A stretch of 64,000 nt of DNA from Sphingomonas faeni (GCF_003053745.1 NZ_QAYE01000003.1:124001-188000), one strand, 5' to 3'; shown: positions 45,412 to 54,901, counted from the first letter of the stretch. Made by a program: numbers and translations. Notes: generated by a model not told the origin, from the letters alone.

Positions 45412-48400
45412 CCGAAGAGGTCACTCTTCCAAAGCGCCGGATCGCCTGGTGGCGGTGGATCGCAAGCGCGGTCATGGCGCTGCTCGCGATCGTCGGCGCG
45501 GCGTTGCTGATCGTCGACACCGATATCGGCCATCGTTTCGTCGCGGACCGGATCGCGGCGATCAAGACCGCCAACGGCCTGCGCTTCACGGTCGGTCGGA
45601 TCGACGGCTCGCTATACGGCGACACGCGGCTGGTCGATCTGCGCGTGTACGATCTCGAAGGGCTGGTCTTCCAGGCGCCCAACGTCACGCTCGACTGGTC
45701 CCCGTTCGACTGGTTCTCGAACCGCCTCGAGATACGCCGCCTGATCGTCGATCGCGCGATCCTGACGCACACTCCGCGCACGCGCCCGTCGAAGAGCCGT
45801 GGCCCGATCCTCCCCGACTTCGACATCCATATCGGCAAGCTCTCGGTCGGCCGCCTCACGCTGGCGAAGCGCGTGCTCGGGACCGAGCGGATCGGGACGC
45901 TCGAAGGCCGCGCCGACATTCGCTCCGGCCGTGCACTCGTCGACCTCAAGGCACGCGTCGCCGGCAGCGACGATCTGAAGCTCCGGATCGACGCCGAGCC
46001 CGCACGCGACCGCTTCGACCTCGACGTCGCCGCGAAGGGGGCCGCAGGCGGCGTGCTCGCGCGGATGGTGAAGGCGAAGGGCCCGGTCGCGCTCGCGGTC
46101 ACCGGCGACGGCAGTTGGGCGAAGTGGAACGGCCGCGCGAACGGCATCGTCGGCACGACGCGCGTCGTCGATCTCGCGCTCGCGCAGGTCGCCGGGCGCT
46201 ACACGCTGTCGGGCACGCTCGCGCCGTCGTCGCTGCTCAAGGGGCGGCTGCAACGGCTGACGGCACCGCGCATCCTCGTCAACGGCAGTGCGGAGTTCGC
46301 CAACCGACGGCTCGACGGCCAGCTTTCACTCCGCACGCCCGCGCTGGCGATCGACACGACCGGGATCATCGATCTCGCCGCCAACGCCTATCGCGACGTG
46401 CGGATCAAGGCACGGTTGCTCCGGCCGCCCGCGCTGTTCGACAACATGACGGGCAACATGGTGGAATTGCGCGCGATCCTCGACGGCCCGTTCGCGACCG
46501 CGGCGTTCGACTATCGCCTCAACGCCAGCCGCTTCGCGTTCGACCAGACCGGATTCGAGAACGCCCACGCCGCCGGCAAGGGCCGCCTGTCCGCGGCACC
46601 CGTAACCGTCCCCATCCGCTTCACCGCCGCGCGCGTCACCGGGGTCGGCACCGTCGCGGGCGGGATCCTGCGCAACCTGTCGGTCGACGGACTGCTCCGC
46701 GTGACCCCGACGCTGCTCACCGGCGACGCGCTCAAGCTCCGGTCGGACAAGCTTACCGGCAGCATCAATCTCGCGGTCGACCTGCGCAACGGCCAGTTCG
46801 AGGTCGGCATCAACGGCGGGCTCGCCCGCTATCTGATCCCCGGTCTCGGCATCGTCGATGTGAAATCGACCCTGCGTGTCGTCCCCGGCCCGAACCGCAA
46901 GGGCACGCGCGTGATCGGGCAGGGCAGCGCGCAGATGGTGCGGCTCGACAACGCGTTCTTCCGCAGCCTCTCAGGCGGGTTGCCGCGGATCACCACCAAC
47001 CTCGAACGCACCACCGACGGCGTGCTGCACTTCACCAACCTCGTGCTCACCGCGCCGCAGATCCGGCTGATCGGCAACGGCTATCGCAGGCGCGACGGCA
47101 CCTTCCATTTCGAGGGCGGCGGGCGCCAGCAGACTTACGGCCCGGTGACGCTGAAACTCGACGGCCAGATCGAAAAGCCGACGCTCGACCTCGTCTTCGC
47201 CAGCCCGAACGCGACGCTCGGCCTGTCGAACGTCCGCGCGCATCTCGATCCGACGCCGCAGGGGTTTGCCTTCACCGCGGCGGGCGGATCGCGGCTCGGG
47301 CCGTTCACCACCAACGGCGCGATCCTGTTGCCACCCGGTGCGGATGCGACGATCGCCATCGCCGCGCTGAACGTTGCCGGCACCAAGGCGAGCGGGAACA
47401 TCGCGGTCGTCGATGGCGGCTTTAACGGCGCACTCGCGGTTGCGGGCGGTGGTATCTCGGGCGAACTCCTGTTCCGCCCGGTCGGCCAGATCCAGCGCGT
47501 CGAAGGGCATCTCGCCGCGAAGGCCGCGACGCTCGACGGCATCGCGCTCCGCCAGGGCAAGCTCGATTTCGTCACGTTGCTCGATCCCGCCGGAACCTCG
47601 ATCGAGGCGACCGCGACCGGCCTCGGCCTGCGTCGCGGCACGTTCAGCCTCGCGCGGTTCAACGGTTCCGCGTCGCTGCGCGGCGGCGTCGGCACGATCA
47701 AGGCATCGATCGCCGGCTCCCGCGGCCGCGCGTTCGATATCCAGAGCGTCACGCAGGTGACCGCCACGAGCTACGCGATCTCCGCGCAAGGCACGCTCGA
47801 CGGCCGCCCGCTGAAACTGCTCACGCCGGCGGTTTTGACTCAGGAAGACGATGGCTGGCACCTCGCGCCGACCAGGCTCAGCTTCTCGGGCGGCGAGGCC
47901 CAGGTCGGCGGTCGCTTCACTGCCGCCAGCACCGCGATTGATGCCAGCCTGACGCGCATGCCGCTCGCGATCCTCGACATCGCCTATCCCGGGCTCGGTC
48001 TCAGTGGCAGCGCCTCGGGAAGCTTCACGATCGCGACCGCTAATGGTGCAGCCCCGACCGGCAAGGCGAACGTGACGATCCGCGGGCTCAGCCGCGCCGG
48101 CCTCGTCCTCTCGTCGCGCCCGATCGACGTCGGCGTCGCGGCGGTGCTCTCCCCCGACAAGCTCGGCCTGCGCGCGGTGATCGCGTCCGCCGGCAAGACG
48201 ATCGGCCGCGCCCAGGCCCAACTCGCGCCGCTGGGGCAGGGAGACCTCGCCGCCCGGATCAGCAACGCACGCCTGTTCGGACAACTCCGCTACAGCGGCC
48301 CGGCCGACACGCTCTGGCGCCTCACCGGCGTCGAACTGTTCGACCTCTCGGGCCCGGTCGCGATCGGTGCGGACGTCGTCGGCACGCTCGCCAACCCGAC

Positions 48401-49553
48401 CCTGCGCGGCGTCGTCCAGGCCAATGGCGCGCGGATCGAGAGCGCCACCACCGGCACCGTCCTTACCAACGTCCAGGCGACCGGCCGGTTCGGCGGTTCG
48501 CGGCTCGTGATCGACCGGTTCGGCGCGGACGCGGGCAAGGGCGGGCGCGTTACCGGCACCGGCCAGTTCGAATTCGCCGCCGCCGCCGGGATCGGCCTCG
48601 ACCTCGCGCTGCAGGCCGACAAGGCGGTGATGATCAACCGCGACGACATCGGCGCGACCGTGTCCGGGCCGCTGACGTTCAAGTCGAACGGCTCGGGCGG
48701 CACGATCGCCGGCGACGTCGTGCTCGACAAGAGCCGCTATCGCCTCGGCCAGGCCACCGCTGCGAGCGCCGTTCCCCAACTCAACATCCGCGAGATCAAC
48801 CTGCCCGACGGCGGCGAGGAAGTCGCGACGCCGACCAAGCCCTGGACGCTCGCGATCAAGGCGCGCGCGCCGAACCAGGTGATGGTCAGCGGGCTCGGTC
48901 TCACCAGCGAATGGTCCGCCAACCTCCAGATCGCCGGCCAGCCCGAGAACCCGGCGATCACCGGCCGCGCGACGCTGATCCGCGGCGACTATGAGTTTGC
49001 GGGCCGCCAGTTCGAGTTGGCGCGCGGCGTAATCCGCTTCGACGGGCAGGTGCCCGCGAACCCAGCTTTGGACATCGAGGCGAACGCGGACTCGACGGGC
49101 CTCAGCGCATCGATCCGCGTTACCGGCTACGCGCTGAAGCCCGAAATCGGATTCACCAGCACGCCAGCCTTGCCCGAGGACGAACTGCTCTCGCGGCTGC
49201 TGTTCGGCACCTCGATTACGAACCTGTCCGCGCCCGAAGCGTTGCAGCTGGCAGCGGCAGTCGCGGCATTGCAGGGCGGTGGCAGCGGCCTCAACCCGAT
49301 CAACGCGGTGCGCCGCGCCGCCGGACTCGACCGCCTCCGCATCCTCCCCGCCGATCCGCAGACCGGGCAGGGCACCTCGATCGCGGCGGGCAAATACGTC
49401 ACCCGGCGCCTCTATGCAGAGATCGTCACCGACGGTCAGGGCTATTCCGCCACGCAGGTCGAGTTCCAGGTCACCCGCTGGCTGTCATTGCTGTCGAGCA
49501 TCTCCACACTCGGCCGCCAGAGCGCCAACGTCCGCGTGTCGAAGGATTATTGA
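45408..49553 (+). CDS. tamB: TamB, translocation/assembly module inner membrane protein
   Basis: 1381 residues starting with TTG, which overlaps the tamA stop (TTGA). One N-terminal membrane helix (WWRWIASAVMALLAIVGAAL) is followed by a very long periplasmic beta-taco built of repeats, ending in the DUF490/TamB domain (LARGVIRFDGQVPANPALDI, LPEDELLSRLLFGTSITNLS, KYVTRRLYAEIVTDGQGYSA). It spans the periplasm to TamA and may carry phospholipids. A later ATG at 45473 would cut into the membrane helix, so the TTG is favoured. Confidence 0.95.
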   Translation: MTEEVTLPKRRIAWWRWIASAVMALLAIVGAALLIVDTDIGHRFVADRIAAIKTANGLRFTVGRIDGSLYGDTRLVDLRVYDLEGLVFQAPNVTLDWSPFDWFSNRLEIRRLIVDRAILTHTPRTRPSKSRGPILPDFDIHIGKLSVGRLTLAKRVLGTERIGTLEGRADIRSGRALVDLKARVAGSDDLKLRIDAEPARDRFDLDVAAKGAAGGVLARMVKAKGPVALAVTGDGSWAKWNGRANGIVGTTRVVDLALAQVAGRYTLSGTLAPSSLLKGRLQRLTAPRILVNGSAEFANRRLDGQLSLRTPALAIDTTGIIDLAANAYRDVRIKARLLRPPALFDNMTGNMVELRAILDGPFATAAFDYRLNASRFAFDQTGFENAHAAGKGRLSAAPVTVPIRFTAARVTGVGTVAGGILRNLSVDGLLRVTPTLLTGDALKLRSDKLTGSINLAVDLRNGQFEVGINGGLARYLIPGLGIVDVKSTLRVVPGPNRKGTRVIGQGSAQMVRLDNAFFRSLSGGLPRITTNLERTTDGVLHFTNLVLTAPQIRLIGNGYRRRDGTFHFEGGGRQQTYGPVTLKLDGQIEKPTLDLVFASPNATLGLSNVRAHLDPTPQGFAFTAAGGSRLGPFTTNGAILLPPGADATIAIAALNVAGTKASGNIAVVDGGFNGALAVAGGGISGELLFRPVGQIQRVEGHLAAKAATLDGIALRQGKLDFVTLLDPAGTSIEATATGLGLRRGTFSLARFNGSASLRGGVGTIKASIAGSRGRAFDIQSVTQVTATSYAISAQGTLDGRPLKLLTPAVLTQEDDGWHLAPTRLSFSGGEAQVGGRFTAASTAIDASLTRMPLAILDIAYPGLGLSGSASGSFTIATANGAAPTGKANVTIRGLSRAGLVLSSRPIDVGVAAVLSPDKLGLRAVIASAGKTIGRAQAQLAPLGQGDLAARISNARLFGQLRYSGPADTLWRLTGVELFDLSGPVAIGADVVGTLANPTLRGVVQANGARIESATTGTVLTNVQATGRFGGSRLVIDRFGADAGKGGRVTGTGQFEFAAAAGIGLDLALQADKAVMINRDDIGATVSGPLTFKSNGSGGTIAGDVVLDKSRYRLGQATAASAVPQLNIREINLPDGGEEVATPTKPWTLAIKARAPNQVMVSGLGLTSEWSANLQIAGQPENPAITGRATLIRGDYEFAGRQFELARGVIRFDGQVPANPALDIEANADSTGLSASIRVTGYALKPEIGFTSTPALPEDELLSRLLFGTSITNLSAPEALQLAAAVAALQGGGSGLNPINAVRRAAGLDRLRILPADPQTGQGTSIAAGKYVTRRLYAEIVTDGQGYSATQVEFQVTRWLSLLSSISTLGRQSANVRVSKDY

Positions 49554-49591
49554 AGGATGATCCTTCCGCGGTGCTGGGATAAAGACGAGAC

Positions 49592-50593
49592 ATGAAGCCC
49601 GTCATCTTCGGCCTGTCCGGCCCCGTCCTCACCCCCGCCGAACGCGCGTTCTTCGCCGAGTGCGAACCCGCCGGCTACATCCTGTTCAAGCGCAACATCG
49701 TCGACCGCGCGCAGGTGAGGGCGCTCACGGACTCGCTCCGTGTGCTAGCCGGACGCGACGACCTCGCGATCCTGATCGACCAGGAGGGCGGCCGCGTCGC
49801 GCGAATGGGACCGCCCGAATGGCCCGCATTCCCGGCAGGACCGGTGTTCGATGCAGCCTACGAACGCGCGCCCATGACCGCGATCCAGGCAGCACGCGCC
49901 AACGCGCAGGCGCTCGGCGTGATGCTCAGCGAGGTCGGGATCACCGTCGACTGCCTGCCGCTGCTCGACGTGTCGCAGTCGGACACCACCGAAGCCGTGG
50001 CCTCGCGCACGTTCGGCTCCGATCCCATGCGTGTTGCGGCTCTCGGCCGTGCGACACTGGAGGGGCTGGCCGAAGGCGGTGTGGTCGGTGTCGTCAAACA
50101 CATGCCGGGCCACGGCCGCGCGATGGTCGACACGCACCACCACCTCCCGACCGTCACTGCGACCGATGCCGAACTCGAGATCGACATCGAACCGTTCCGT
50201 ACCCTCAACCAGGCGCCGATGGGCATGACCTCGCATATCGTCTTCGACGCGTGGGACGCCGATCGCCCTACGACGCTGTCGCCGATCGTGATCGACGAGA
50301 TCATTCGCGGGCGGATCGGCTTTGACGGCCTGCTGATGACCGACGACATCGACATGAAGGCGCTGTCCGGTACCGCCGGCGACAAGGCGGCCGGCGCGAT
50401 CGCGGCTGGGTGCGATCTGGTGCTCGACTGCTGGGCGCGGATGGACGAGATGGTCGAGATCGCCGGGCGGCTGGGGGAAATCTCGGAGGCGTCGCTTGCG
50501 CGGCTTGATCGAGCAATGGCGTCGGTCGGGACGGGCAAAGGCGAGTTTGCAGAACTGATCGCAACACGAGACGCGCTACTTGCCAGCGCTTAA
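49592..50593 (+). CDS. nagZ: Beta-N-acetylhexosaminidase (NagZ, GH3)
   Basis: 333 residues; cytoplasmic. Cleaves GlcNAc from anhydro-muropeptides in cell wall recycling. Catalytic loop histidine/aspartate in KHMPGHGRAMVDTHHHLP and the nucleophile aspartate in LLMTDDIDMKALSG; DQEGGRVARMGPPEWPAFPA is the family N-terminal signature. It is normally followed by scpA-scpB-tat; here map and a ParD-like gene on the opposite strand intervene. Confidence 0.96.
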   Translation: MKPVIFGLSGPVLTPAERAFFAECEPAGYILFKRNIVDRAQVRALTDSLRVLAGRDDLAILIDQEGGRVARMGPPEWPAFPAGPVFDAAYERAPMTAIQAARANAQALGVMLSEVGITVDCLPLLDVSQSDTTEAVASRTFGSDPMRVAALGRATLEGLAEGGVVGVVKHMPGHGRAMVDTHHHLPTVTATDAELEIDIEPFRTLNQAPMGMTSHIVFDAWDADRPTTLSPIVIDEIIRGRIGFDGLLMTDDIDMKALSGTAGDKAAGAIAAGCDLVLDCWARMDEMVEIAGRLGEISEASLARLDRAMASVGTGKGEFAELIATRDALLASA

Positions 50594-50611
50594 CTCCCGA
50601 TGCCCGAACCC

Positions 50612-50749
50612 CCGTTCGTCCTGAGTAGCTGCTGAGCTTGTCGAAGCGGCGTATCGAAGGACAGGTTGGCGGGTAAAACCTGTGCTTCGATACGCCGCTT
50701 CGATACGGCTCTGACGAGCCTGCTCAGTCGCTACTCAGCACGAACGGAA
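50612..50749. repeat. Long imperfect inverted repeat, copy 2
   Basis: CCGTTCGTCCTGAGTAG at the left mirrors CTACTCAGCACGAACGG at the right; AAGCGGCGTATCGAAG mirrors CTTCGATACGCCGCTT within. It shares layout and motifs with 42916-43072 but differs in the arms. It separates the convergent nagZ and map genes. Confidence 0.8.
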
Positions 50750-50780
50750 TGGGGATGCGAACTGCTACGCGTTCCCCCCG

Positions 50781-51554
50781 TCACCCCAACCCCCGAGCCC
50801 GCTCGTCCCCGCGCAACGTCAGCACCTCGACCCCGCCACGCGTCACCGCCACCGTATGCTCGAACTGCGCCGAAAGCTTGCCGTCGTCGGTCACCACGGT
50901 CCACCCGTCATCCGCGGTCGACACTTTCCGCGTCCCCTGGTTGATCATCGGCTCGATCGTGAACACCATCCCCTCGCGCAGCGTCATGCCGGTCCCCGCG
51001 CGCCCGAAATTGAGCACCTGCGGCTCCTCGTGCATCTCGCGACCGATGCCGTGCCCGCAATAATCGCGCACCACCGCATAGCCGTGTTTCTTCGCATGCC
51101 GCTCGATCGCGAAGCCGATATCGCCGAGATGCGCGCCCGCCCGGACCTGCCGGATACCCTGCCACATCGCCTCCTGCGCGACCCGCACGAGGCGCTTTGC
51201 GGCGGGCGGAACGGTGCCCACCATATACGTCTTGCTCGAATCGGCGATGAACCCGTTCTTTTCCAGCGTGATGTCCAGATTGACGATGTCGCCGTCGCGG
51301 ATGACATCGCGCGGGTTCGGCACGCCGTGGCAGACGACATGGTTGATCGAACTGTTCAGGACATATTCGAAGCCATATTGCCCCTTGCTCGCAGGCCGGG
51401 CGGCGAGGTCTTCGGTGATGTATCGATCGACCATGTCGTTGACCTGCAACGTCGACAGCCCTGCCAGCCCCTGCTCGTCGAGCATCCCGAACACCGACGC
51501 CAGCAGCGCGCCCGACACGCGCATCAGTGCCAGTTCGGCCAGCGTCTTCACCAT
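50781..51554 (-). CDS. map: Type I methionine aminopeptidase
   Basis: 257 residues. Removes N-terminal methionine from nascent proteins. Metal ligands: DGDIVNLDITLEKNGFIADS (two aspartates), GHGIGREMHEEP (histidine), FTIEPMINQG and SAQFEHTVAV (glutamates). The N-terminal extension and His in SSINHVVCHGVPN are standard. It begins one base after the stop of the ParD-like gene, so the two are probably translated together. Confidence 0.97.
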   Translation of the reverse strand: MVKTLAELALMRVSGALLASVFGMLDEQGLAGLSTLQVNDMVDRYITEDLAARPASKGQYGFEYVLNSSINHVVCHGVPNPRDVIRDGDIVNLDITLEKNGFIADSSKTYMVGTVPPAAKRLVRVAQEAMWQGIRQVRAGAHLGDIGFAIERHAKKHGYAVVRDYCGHGIGREMHEEPQVLNFGRAGTGMTLREGMVFTIEPMINQGTRKVSTADDGWTVVTDDGKLSAQFEHTVAVTRGGVEVLTLRGDERARGLG

Positions 51555-51555
51555 C

Positions 51556-51762
51556 TCAGGCTGCCGTTTTGTCGGCGACGCGCACCGACGCGGCAGCGAG
51601 TTGCGCGGTGACGATATCGTTGAACGACAGCGTCGGGTTGGCCTCGGCGAGCATGCCGATCTTCATCCAGAACTCCGCCTGCGCATTGATCGACCGGCAC
51701 AGCACCTGGCTCGCCCGCCGCGCGTCTTCGTGCAGCGCGTCGTCGATCTTCACGATACCCAT
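51556..51762 (-). CDS. ParD-like (PF11903) antitoxin-family protein
   Basis: 68 residues. The N-terminal GIVKIDDALHEDARRASQVL and INAQAEFWMKIGMLAEANP match the ParD-like antitoxin family, a ribbon-helix-helix type DNA-binding protein that dimerises on operators. GAGG lies five bases before the ATG. No ParE toxin follows; instead map starts one base after its stop. A 30-bp near-palindrome stands 22 bases upstream and is a natural binding site for the protein. Confidence 0.88.
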   Translation of the reverse strand: MGIVKIDDALHEDARRASQVLCRSINAQAEFWMKIGMLAEANPTLSFNDIVTAQLAAASVRVADKTAA

Positions 51763-51783
51763 TCAAGCCTCACATGCACTTTT

Positions 51784-51813
51784 ACCATATGAAACGTATA
51801 CGGTTCATATGGT
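51784..51813. promoter_or_regulatory. 30-bp near-perfect palindrome, putative ParD-like operator
   Basis: CCATATGAA in the left half and TTCATATGG in the right half flank a CGTATACG core. Of 15 mirrored base pairs 14 match. It lies between the divergent parD-like/map unit and scpA, so it could regulate both. It is also AT-richer than its surroundings. Confidence 0.75.
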
Positions 51814-51868
51814 TGCGCGTCAAACGTGAAGGGTGGCTGCTCGGCAGCGCGCGCTGTAGCGTCCGGCG

Positions 51869-52591
51869 ATGGACGACGCGCAACTGACCCTGGATCTTGA
51901 CGGATGGGAGGGCCCGCTCGACCTGCTGCTTTCGCTCGCGCGCGGGCAGAAGGTCGATCTGCGAAAAATCTCAATCCTCGCACTGGTCGAGCAGTATCTG
52001 GCGTACGTCGATTCCGCGCGCGCGCTGAAGCTCGAACTCGCCGCCGACTATCTCGTGATGGCGGCGTGGCTGGCGTATCTAAAGTCGGCGTTGCTCCTGC
52101 CACGCGACCCGCTTGCCGAGCCCGACCCGGAGGAACTCGCGCTGCGGCTCCAACTGAGGCTCGAACGCCTGAGTGCGATGCGCGAGGCTGGTGCCCGGCT
52201 GATGGCGCGCGATCGGACAGGGCGCGACGTGTTCCTGCGCGGCGCGCCCGAGGGGCTGCGGACGGTGCGCAAGGCCGCGTGGCAGGCGGAAATATTCGAC
52301 CTGATCGCCGCGTACGGTCGCATTTCCGCGCGGACGCGGCCGGTGATGCATGTCGTCGCCGACCGCGAGGTGATGACGCTGGAGGCGGCGCTCGAGCGCG
52401 TGTCGATGCTGGTTGGCGAGCGGATCGACTGGAGCGTGATCGAAAGCTTCCTCCCCAAAGCGGGTGAGCGTTTGCGGCGATCGGCGCTGGCGTCGAGCTT
52501 CGTCGCGGCGCTCGAACTCGCGCGGCAAGGGAAGATCGAACTGCGGCAGGCGTCGCCCTTCGCGCCGCTGTATCTGAGAGCCCGCGCGTGA
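51869..52591 (+). CDS. scpA: Segregation and condensation protein A
   Basis: 240 residues. Kleisin subunit that bridges SMC and ScpB in chromosome condensation. The N-terminal DGWEGPLDLLLSLARGQKVD and the KISILALVEQYLAY helix bind the SMC head/neck; the C-terminal AALELARQGKIELRQASPFA is the winged-helix tail. It overlaps scpB by four bases. Confidence 0.95.
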   Translation: MDDAQLTLDLDGWEGPLDLLLSLARGQKVDLRKISILALVEQYLAYVDSARALKLELAADYLVMAAWLAYLKSALLLPRDPLAEPDPEELALRLQLRLERLSAMREAGARLMARDRTGRDVFLRGAPEGLRTVRKAAWQAEIFDLIAAYGRISARTRPVMHVVADREVMTLEAALERVSMLVGERIDWSVIESFLPKAGERLRRSALASSFVAALELARQGKIELRQASPFAPLYLRARA

Positions 52592-53190
52592 CCCCACCCG
52601 ACGACTTCGCGCGCGCTGTCGAGGCGGTGCTGTTCGCGGCCGAGACCCCGCTGACGCTCGACGCGATTCGCGCGCATGTCGGCACCGGCGACGTTCGAGC
52701 GGCGCTCGACCAGTTGACCGCCGACTATGCCGGCCGCGGCATCGCCATCGTCCGGCGCGGCGAGCGCTGGCAGTTCCAGACCGCACCCGACATGGCGCAC
52801 ATGCTCCGCCGGGACCGCGAGGAACCGCGCAAGCTCAGCCGCGCGGGGATCGAGACGCTGGCGATCATAGCGTACCACGAGCCCGTCACCCGCGCGGAAA
52901 TCGAGGCGATTCGCGGCGTGCAGATCTCGAAGGGGACGCTCGACGTCCTGATGGAAGCGGGCTGGGTGAAGCCGGCCGGGCGGCGCGAAGTGCCGGGACG
53001 CCCGCTGATGTTCGCGACCATGCCTGCATTCCTTGTCCATTTCGGCCTCCAGAGCCGCCGCGACCTCCCCGGAATCGACGATTTGCGCGCCGCCGGGCTG
53101 CTCGATCCGGTCGATCTCGCCTTCGATCGGCTCGAAGATGGCGAAGATGACAGTCGGGATGGCGAGGTGGCTGGCAAAGCGGCAGGATGA
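52588..53190 (+). CDS. scpB: Segregation and condensation protein B
   Basis: 200 residues from a GTG inside the scpA stop. Two winged-helix domains: residues ~5-85 (AVEAVLFAAETPLTLDAIRA) and ~90-165 (LSRAGIETLAIIAYHEPVTR, then GVQISKGTLDVLMEAGWVKP). It dimerises and binds the ScpA linker. The tat operon follows 36 bases later. Confidence 0.95.
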   Translation: MTPPDDFARAVEAVLFAAETPLTLDAIRAHVGTGDVRAALDQLTADYAGRGIAIVRRGERWQFQTAPDMAHMLRRDREEPRKLSRAGIETLAIIAYHEPVTRAEIEAIRGVQISKGTLDVLMEAGWVKPAGRREVPGRPLMFATMPAFLVHFGLQSRRDLPGIDDLRAAGLLDPVDLAFDRLEDGEDDSRDGEVAGKAAG

Positions 53191-53225
53191 GGCTTAGATA
53201 GGGTTCAGTTTCCAGGAGAATTGCC

Positions 53226-53471
53226 ATGGGCGGTTTTAGCCCGATTCACTTGCTCGTTCTCGCGGTCGTCGCGATCCTCCTTCTCGGCGGCGGCCGATTC
53301 TCGAACCTGATGGGCGACGTCGCCAAGGGCGTGAAGAACTTCAAGAAGGGCATGTCCGAGAACGACGACGAAACGCCGGCCAAGCCATCGGCCCGGATCG
53401 AAGCGCAGAAGACTGCCGATCCCGCGTTCGATCGCGACGGCAATCGCGTCCGCGACGACCGTCCTGCCTGA
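53226..53471 (+). CDS. tatA: Sec-independent translocase subunit TatA
   Basis: 81 residues: an N-terminal membrane helix (SPIHLLVLAVVAILLLGGGR), the hinge FSNLMGDVAKGVKNFKKGM with the conserved FK pair, then a charged C-terminus. Oligomers form the size-variable pore for folded proteins such as the RR-signal peptidase at 22590. GGAGAA precedes the ATG. Confidence 0.96.
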   Translation: MGGFSPIHLLVLAVVAILLLGGGRFSNLMGDVAKGVKNFKKGMSENDDETPAKPSARIEAQKTADPAFDRDGNRVRDDRPA

Positions 53472-53509
53472 AGCCGGCAGAGTTGACGACCCTAGATAGG
53501 CGCGGCTGA

Positions 53510-54034
53510 ATGTTCGATATCGCGCCCTCCGAGTTTTTGCTCGTGGCCTTCGTCGCGCTCGTCGTGATCGGTCCGAAGGACCTGCCCAAGGCGATGCGCG
53601 TGGTCGGCTATTGGGTCGGCAAGGCGCGTGGCGTCGCGCGGCAGTTTCGCTCGGGCTTCGATTCGATGGTCCGCGAGGCTGAACTCGAAGAAATGGAAAA
53701 GCGCTGGGCGTCGGAGAACGAACGCATCATGCGCGAGCATCCGCAGACGGGCACGGACTCGACGGCCGATACCACGCAGGTGGTGCACTCGCCGGAGACG
53801 GAAGAGCATCGTCGCGATTATCGCTCCGTGGATCATACCGATGAGCCGGTGATGGTCGAAAAGCCGGTAGTAGCTGCCGCGTCGGAGCATGCTTCGCCGG
53901 TACCGGCCGAGCAGGAGCATAAGCCATTGGCGGATCGCGGTCCGGACCTCTTCGACGGACCGCTGGATACGCCGGCCGCGACCGCGCCCCATCCCGACGA
54001 CAAGACCGGCAAGTCCGACGTGGCGTCATCGTGA
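53510..54034 (+). CDS. tatB: Sec-independent translocase subunit TatB
   Basis: 174 residues. The transmembrane start MFDIAPSEFLLVAFVALVVI with GPKDLPKAMR hinge and the amphipathic helix (GYWVGKARGVARQFRSGFDS) is typical of TatB; the long, acidic, proline-rich tail (residues 85-174) is variable. It works with TatC in signal peptide recognition. No standard strong ribosome site is seen. Confidence 0.95.
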   Translation: MFDIAPSEFLLVAFVALVVIGPKDLPKAMRVVGYWVGKARGVARQFRSGFDSMVREAELEEMEKRWASENERIMREHPQTGTDSTADTTQVVHSPETEEHRRDYRSVDHTDEPVMVEKPVVAAASEHASPVPAEQEHKPLADRGPDLFDGPLDTPAATAPHPDDKTGKSDVASS

Positions 54035-54077
54035 CCGCGGCGGCCGTGACTGCCCTCCATAACGCCGAAAGCCAGAC

Positions 54078-54860
54078 ATGAGCGAGATCGACGAAAGCCG
54101 GGCGCCGTTGCTCGACCATCTGATCGAGCTGCGGCGGCGGCTGCTCTATTGCATCGCCGCGCTGGTCGTGACGTTCGCGGTGGCGATGTATTTCGCCGAG
54201 AACATCTTCGGCTTCCTGGTTCACCCGCTGCTCGCTGCGGGTCAGAACAAGGTGATCTATACCGAGATCTTCGAGGCGTTCTTCGTCCAGATCAAGGTGG
54301 CGTTCTTCGCCGCGATGATGCTGTCGTTCCCGGTGATCGCGAACCAGGTGTGGCAGTTCGTTGCGCCGGGCCTGTACAAGAAGGAACGCGGCGCGCTGCT
54401 GCCGTTCATCCTCGCCACGCCGGTCCTGTTCCTCACGGGCGCCGCAATGGCCTATTACGTCGCGATCCCGATGGCGCTGCACTTCCTGCTCGGCTTCGAC
54501 GGGATGGTCGGTGGCATCCACCGCGAAGCGCTGCCGGCGATCGGCAACTACCTCTCGTTCACGATGCAGTTCCTGTTCGGCTTCGGTATCTCGTTCCTGC
54601 TGCCGGTCCTGCTGATGCTGCTGGAACGGGCAGGGATCGTCACGCGCAAGCAACTGATCGGTGCTCGGCGCTATGCGATCGTCGCGGCGTTCGCGATCGC
54701 GGCGGTGCTGACACCGCCGGATATCGGCTCGCAGCTGCTGCTGGCGATCCCTCTGGTGATCCTGTACGAACTCGCGCTGATCGGCATCTGGTTCACCGAG
54801 CGTAGCCGGGCCAAGGCCAAGGCGGTCGAAGGTGAATCGACCGACATCGTCGAGAGTTGA
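54078..54860 (+). CDS. tatC: Sec-independent translocase subunit TatC
   Basis: 260 residues with six membrane helices. The N-terminal LLDHLIELRRRLLYCIAALV is the RR-binding cap motif, and the second region VIANQVWQFVAPGLYKKERG is conserved in the family. It recognises the twin-arginine signal peptide. A strong hairpin terminator follows 41 bases after the stop. Confidence 0.97.
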   Translation: MSEIDESRAPLLDHLIELRRRLLYCIAALVVTFAVAMYFAENIFGFLVHPLLAAGQNKVIYTEIFEAFFVQIKVAFFAAMMLSFPVIANQVWQFVAPGLYKKERGALLPFILATPVLFLTGAAMAYYVAIPMALHFLLGFDGMVGGIHREALPAIGNYLSFTMQFLFGFGISFLLPVLLMLLERAGIVTRKQLIGARRYAIVAAFAIAAVLTPPDIGSQLLLAIPLVILYELALIGIWFTERSRAKAKAVEGESTDIVES

Positions 54861-54901
54861 TCCGAGCCGCAGAGGCTATTCGAGAAGCAGGGCAGATACG
54901 A

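Noticed and set aside
46971-48779. 602-codon minus-strand frame across tamB
   Set aside because: Antisense shadow: low-complexity RDGERA-type composition and full overlap with TamB, whose domains are unambiguous.
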